From Apostichopus japonicus (taxonomy: Eukaryota > Echinodermata > Holothuroidea > Aspidochirotida > Stichopodidae), in assembly GCF_037975245.1 (NCBI RefSeq), contig NC_092575.1, forward strand, positions 17,697,810 through 17,761,809: a stretch of 64,000 nucleotides of DNA, given 5' to 3'. Both the position numbers and the translations under genes were made by a program. Of the stretch, positions 58,222 to 64,000 are shown piece by piece. The notes below the pieces were generated by a model. It saw only the letters and a list, made by a program, of their open reading frames with translations. It was not told where the DNA came from and did not search any database. Numbering within the stretch: position 1 is the first letter of the stretch; every line of letters starts with the position of its first letter.

Positions 58222-58490
58222 CAATTGTCCGGGGGAAATTGTCCGGAGGGGGGGGGAAATCGTCCGGGGGGAAATTGTCCGGGAGGGTTATTGACCGGGG
58301 GGTAATTGTCCGGGGGGAAGTCGTCCGGGATGGGAATTGTCCGGGGGGGGGGGGAATTGTCTGGGGTGGGAACTGTCCGGGGTGGGAATTGTCTGGGTGG
58401 GAATTGTCCGGGGGGGTAATTGTCCATGGGGGAGTTGTCTGGGGGGTAATTGTCCGGGGGGTAATTGTCCAGGGGGGAGTTGTCCGGTCA
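58222..58490 (-). repeat. Outer-domain tandem array, right arm of the foldback element
   Basis: About 17 units of AATTGTCCGGGGGG with variants, inverted relative to 54928-55175. Confidence 0.92.
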
Positions 58491-58500
58491 CCTATCCAAC

Positions 58501-60612
<2,112 letters not shown>

Positions 60613-60846
60613 GGACTTGCAAGTCGCATCTAAAATTTATGTTGAGATCTCACGATTTAGAAATATACCCCTTCGAAAGAAATATGGTCAATTAGAATCA
60701 ATTGTATTCGGTAAGATCATTTCGCTCTTATTCCTTATCGATCACGCAACCAGAAATCAACTTTTTGTCTCTGTGTGCATCGGTAAAGTTTTAGTGTGCA
60801 GAATGCTTTTGATATGGCATCTTGTTAAAAATCTTCATCACTTATT

Positions 60847-62142
60847 CTATGCCCAGATGTCACTATTACTTCTTTGGTGATCCTCTGCATGCAAGAATTT
60901 TGAGATCCATTCCTTTTCGCCACATTTCATACAACTTCCGTACCATCGCGGTCCAAAATAGTCCAGTTTTCGTTGTGTTTTAAGGTCCGTATTTAGTAGT
61001 TTTCCCAACATAGAACATTGAGTTTCGTTATTCAATGGTCTTACATACTGTTCCTCTTGGCCGTATGATATAAGTTTACCTTCATTCCTCCATTTGTGAT
61101 ATTCAAGATACCGTTCGTCATTGGAGTGTAATGTAATTAAATGTACCGCTAGCTCAGCTAAAGTGTTGAATTGATCCACGTGAATAAATGAATTGGGCGG
61201 AGCCAACTTACGATAATGTTCCAGAGGGGCTCCTAAAACTACTGGTACCATACCCATCTCTAAGGCCCTCCAAAATTTTTCGGTGAGATATTCGTTACAA
61301 CAACTGTTTTCTAAACTTAAATAAAATTTGTATTTTCCTAATGTATCGAGTATAATTTGATCGTTATTCCATGGTACTTCTTTATCGCCACATTTACCGT
61401 AAGTGTCCACTGTAATTATTTGCTTAACGGCCTCCACAAATTTCATCCGGTCCCATTGGAGGGTCTCACAGTGACTACCCATCCAAGAGATAAGTTTCGT
61501 TTTCCCTATGAGAAATTGGCGGATATCGATGGCTGGCGGTCGATTATATTCACAATATTTTTCGTATTTTCCATACGGATGTACGAAGTCGGCGCCGCTC
61601 ATATAACTATCAATCCAATCGAATGACTTGTTGGCGTACTTTGCGGGCGGTTGTACACCGGGGACGTAGAGAGGGCTCTCCTCTGTGATCATGGTCCATA
61701 TCTGGCCCTCAGTTCTGTTACCATGGAGCCAATCCCACATTTCTGGTTTCATCCATTCGTTGACGTCGGTGAAAACGACGATATCGTGACCTATAATGTC
61801 AGCAGCATTTTGTGTATAATCTACTTTTACGGAACAGTTCACTTCGGGACAGTTAACCGTTCTAGGAAACTCTATCATGTGCTTATATTGCGCAAATTCC
61901 GGAAAACTACAAAATGTAAACCAATGTTGTCTTAATCCAAAATAAATAATGCTCTTGGAACAGCTTCGGTCAGCTTCGGCAGGTTTAGCTGTTGCGGCAA
62001 TAAAATACCTTGAATTTCGGTATAATGATACGTCGCCTACCGATGGCATATTCGAAAATCTATCACTGGCAAGATAAATCATTACGACGAAATTAAAACC
62101 GAACGACAAGGCCGCCAGGAACCATATCCGTATTGCACGCAT
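60847..62142 (-). CDS. Alpha-1,3-fucosyltransferase (GT10), single-exon gene 2
   Basis: 431 residues from the ATG at 62142-62140 ([10 protein letters not shown]). The frame is open three codons further up, but only to a TTG. It is a type II Golgi protein with a signal anchor at about residues 7-24, a lumenal stem and a GT10 catalytic domain. Motifs: [15 protein letters not shown] (73-87), MITEESP (151-157), [14 protein letters not shown] (219-232), TYGKCG (247-252), [20 protein letters not shown] (271-290) then [10 protein letters not shown], and a C-terminal SCMKCG pair. Sequons include NCS, NRT, NKS and NET. It is clearly paralogous to 38630-39937: the same single-exon structure, nearly the same length and the same ending (SDIWA/EDIWA). 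Expected to transfer fucose from GDP-fucose to GlcNAc-type acceptors in the Golgi. An (AT)n tract at 62358-62376 and five AGGTCA-like half-sites at 63073-63106 lie upstream. Confidence 0.95.
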   Translation of the reverse strand: MRAIRIWFLAALSFGFNFVVMIYLASDRFSNMPSVGDVSLYRNSRYFIAATAKPAEADRSCSKSIIYFGLRQHWFTFCSFPEFAQYKHMIEFPRTVNCPEVNCSVKVDYTQNAADIIGHDIVVFTDVNEWMKPEMWDWLHGNRTEGQIWTMITEESPLYVPGVQPPAKYANKSFDWIDSYMSGADFVHPYGKYEKYCEYNRPPAIDIRQFLIGKTKLISWMGSHCETLQWDRMKFVEAVKQIITVDTYGKCGDKEVPWNNDQIILDTLGKYKFYLSLENSCCNEYLTEKFWRALEMGMVPVVLGAPLEHYRKLAPPNSFIHVDQFNTLAELAVHLITLHSNDERYLEYHKWRNEGKLISYGQEEQYVRPLNNETQCSMLGKLLNTDLKTQRKLDYFGPRWYGSCMKCGEKEWISKFLHAEDHQRSNSDIWA

Positions 62143-63072
62143 TTTGTACAAAACCGTCTATAACACCAAACTGCACCACCTCGAACTTTCACTTCGATAC
62201 CCGAGTGAGTTTATTCTCGCTCTTGGTCTAGTTTATTTCCTTTGAAACGATGAAGTCAAATCCAAGGAAACTGGTGGAGAGAAAAAAGGAAGATGAAGAA
62301 ATCAAACACGGCCGGTAGTCAAGTTCAACTGAGTAGGTTTGTGCAGTATTATAACTATATATATATATATATATACTACATAGCCTATATAGCACACCTG
62401 TTTTTAATATTTGATAACTATAATTTTAAGCCCTTCCCACTTGAATAGAAGGGTGTCTACTGGAGCAGATCGCGGTTTTCCCAAGTTGAATGGTTTTTAA
62501 TAATAGAATACCATAAAGCTTTCAGAGGAAACAATGGCTATATTAATTTTCTTGCAATATGGATCTATTGTCTCAGCATTCCTACCATATGAATACTTGG
62601 ACACTAAGCAACGACAACAAAGGCTTTGGTTATCAAGTTGACGAAACGCCTATGGTAACGTATACAATAAAAAAACAATATTCTTTGATCTGGGGTAAAT
62701 ACTAATTATCTGGCAGACAAATATATGAATATAGCTTTTTAATGAAATTTTATTCATTGAACTCACTATCATATACACGAACTATATATATATATATATA
62801 TATATATAGCCTAGCATTTGTCAATTCTGAACTATAGGGGAACAAGTACGTGATGTGGCAAACAATTCTTGTTGTGCCAACACGACCTTGTGATAAGTAT
62901 TAATATATCATGCATTTGTTTCCTTTCTTGATTCCCTACTATTTTGAGACCCAATCCGCTTATACGGAAATGACACGTATACGAGAACGTGTTTCGTGTT
63001 TCGTGTGAATCGTATATCTATACATGTATGCCTTTTGTTGGCGTTGTTGTGAATGGGTTTCCGTTTGGCCAG

Positions 63073-63106
63073 AGGTCACAGGTCACAAGTCAGAGGTTAG
63101 AGGTCA
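63073..63106 (+). promoter_or_regulatory. Five AGGTCA-like half-sites at 7-bp spacing (DR1-type array)
   Basis: AGGTCA c AGGTCA c AAGTCA g AGGTTA g AGGTCA. Direct repeats with one spacer base are the classic binding format of RXR-, PPAR- and HNF4-type nuclear receptors. It lies about 930 bases upstream of the fucosyltransferase 2 start. It could equally be a short 7-mer tandem repeat without function. Confidence 0.4.
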
Positions 63107-63214
63107 GGGTCTGTTTGAGAATGTCACTTATAAGAACACAATGCGACATGACTGCAGTATGTTCCCTCAGCAACCCAAACTCTCTGGCGGGCTATCAGTC
63201 TCAAATCGTGGGGG

Positions 63215-63765
63215 AATCGACTTATACCGATTTAAATCGACATATACCAATTTCCTTCGACTTATACCAGTTCCAGCAGCTTAAATTGACTTCTACCGAT
63301 TTACATCGACATATACCAGTTTAATTCTACATATCATCGATTTAAATCGACATATACCAGTTTACATAACATCGATTTAAATCGACATATACCAATTTAA
63401 ATCAATGATAAGTAAAATAAATCGGTATATGTCAATTTAAATCGACATATACCAGTTTAAATCGATGATATGTCGAATTAATTCGGTATATGTCAATTTA
63501 AATCGACATATACCAATTTAATTCGACTTATACCAGTTTAAATCGACATATACCGATTTAAATCGACATATACCAATTTAAATCGATGATATGTAAAAAT
63601 AAATCGAATCGGTATATGTCAACTTAAATCGACATCTACCAGTTTAAATCGATAATATGTCGAATTAAATCGGTAGAAGTCAATTTCCTTAGACTTATAC
63701 TAGTTTCTAGCAACTCAAATTGACATATACCTATTTAAATCGACATATCATCGATTTAGCTCATT
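63215..63765. repeat. Palindromic AT-rich satellite (TTTAAATCGACATATACC)n
   Basis: About 20 variants of TTTAAATCGACATATACC in both orientations, for example GGTATATGTCAATTTAAATC followed by GACATATACC, so neighbouring units can pair. The array decays towards the window edge, where TCGAC-type words continue to about 63960. Confidence 0.85.
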
Positions 63766-64000
63766 AACATATTCCAAATCCCGATTTCGGTGATTGACAT
63801 ATATATAGAAGTTATCGACTTTCGATAACGTGATAGTTTCAATAACTTGATTTTGTCGAAATTGATTTTTGTTAAGTTGTCGACTTGCGCAAACTATAGA
63901 CAAGACGACCAAAAAGAAAGTTGATTTTGGTCGAGTTTTACCAACTTATATTAACTTGACATTTCGACGAAAAAATGCATGTTTGTCAATTTACTCGACA

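Larger units (their letters stand above)
54925..58490. mobile_element. TU-like foldback transposon with 10-bp target duplication
   Basis: A 3,566-bp block is bracketed by CCTATCCAAC at 54915-54924 and 58491-58500. Its two ends are inverted arrays of a 14-16-bp unit: CCGGACAATTGCCCCC on the left (54930-55175) and the reverse complement on the right (58222-58490). Long inverted repeats whose outer part is a tandem array of about 15 bp are the hallmark of sea-urchin TU foldback elements. The interior is patchwork: a GATATCTC minisatellite (55360-55810), a broken minus-strand ORF (55968-56362), pieces of the 26859-28566 family (56380-56640 and 57680-58220) and a TTAA-flanked MITE (57060-57675). 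No intact transposase. TU-type TSDs are usually quoted as 8 bp, so the 10-bp match may include chance bases. Confidence 0.85.

Overview
This is nuclear DNA from a metazoan. It is AT-rich and intron-containing, with very few coding bases, many microsatellites and dense non-autonomous transposons. The split gene at the left end is a recognisable ANKFY1 (rabankyrin-5) orthologue, and the two single-exon genes on the right are family GT10 alpha-1,3-fucosyltransferases. The repeat content (hAT-type MITEs, Rex1/CR1-like LINE tails, a tRNA-derived SINE, and a foldback element with inverted arrays of short tandem repeats like the sea-urchin TU elements) suggests a marine deuterostome, most likely an echinoderm and perhaps a sea cucumber. 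The species assignment is inference.

Layout. 0-13.8 kb, minus strand: the first six coding exons of ANKFY1, with consistent splice phases from an ATG at 13772 down to 189. The gene continues off the left edge. Directly upstream of exon 4 is a 118-bp tandem array of eight truncated copies of that exon, most with an intact splice acceptor. 13.8-19.6 kb: a (CAT)n tract, a hAT MITE, a U2-snRNA-like structured sequence at 15.76 kb and a decayed LINE. 19.8-25.0 kb: a 2.5-kb direct tandem duplication. Both copies carry the same minus-strand exons of a gene I do not recognise, and a large (CACT)n expansion lies near the start of the second copy. 25-38 kb: no convincing genes; a 1.7-kb inverted-repeat element, several MITEs with exact 8-bp target duplications, a LINE tail and a 33-bp palindromic insertion. 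38-40 kb: fucosyltransferase 1 (+). 40-60.8 kb: nested repeats, SINEs, inverted-repeat elements and a 3.6-kb TU-like foldback element (54925-58490) with a perfect 10-bp target duplication. 60.8-62.1 kb: fucosyltransferase 2 (-), convergent with the first. The window ends in a palindromic AT-rich satellite.

The supported genes are thus one endosomal BTB/ankyrin/FYVE trafficking gene, two Golgi fucosyltransferase paralogues and one unidentified duplicated gene fragment. Nothing indicates an operon or a joint pathway. Most of the structural interest lies in the mobile and duplicated DNA. All calls rest on reading the sequence and remembered family features; no searches were run.
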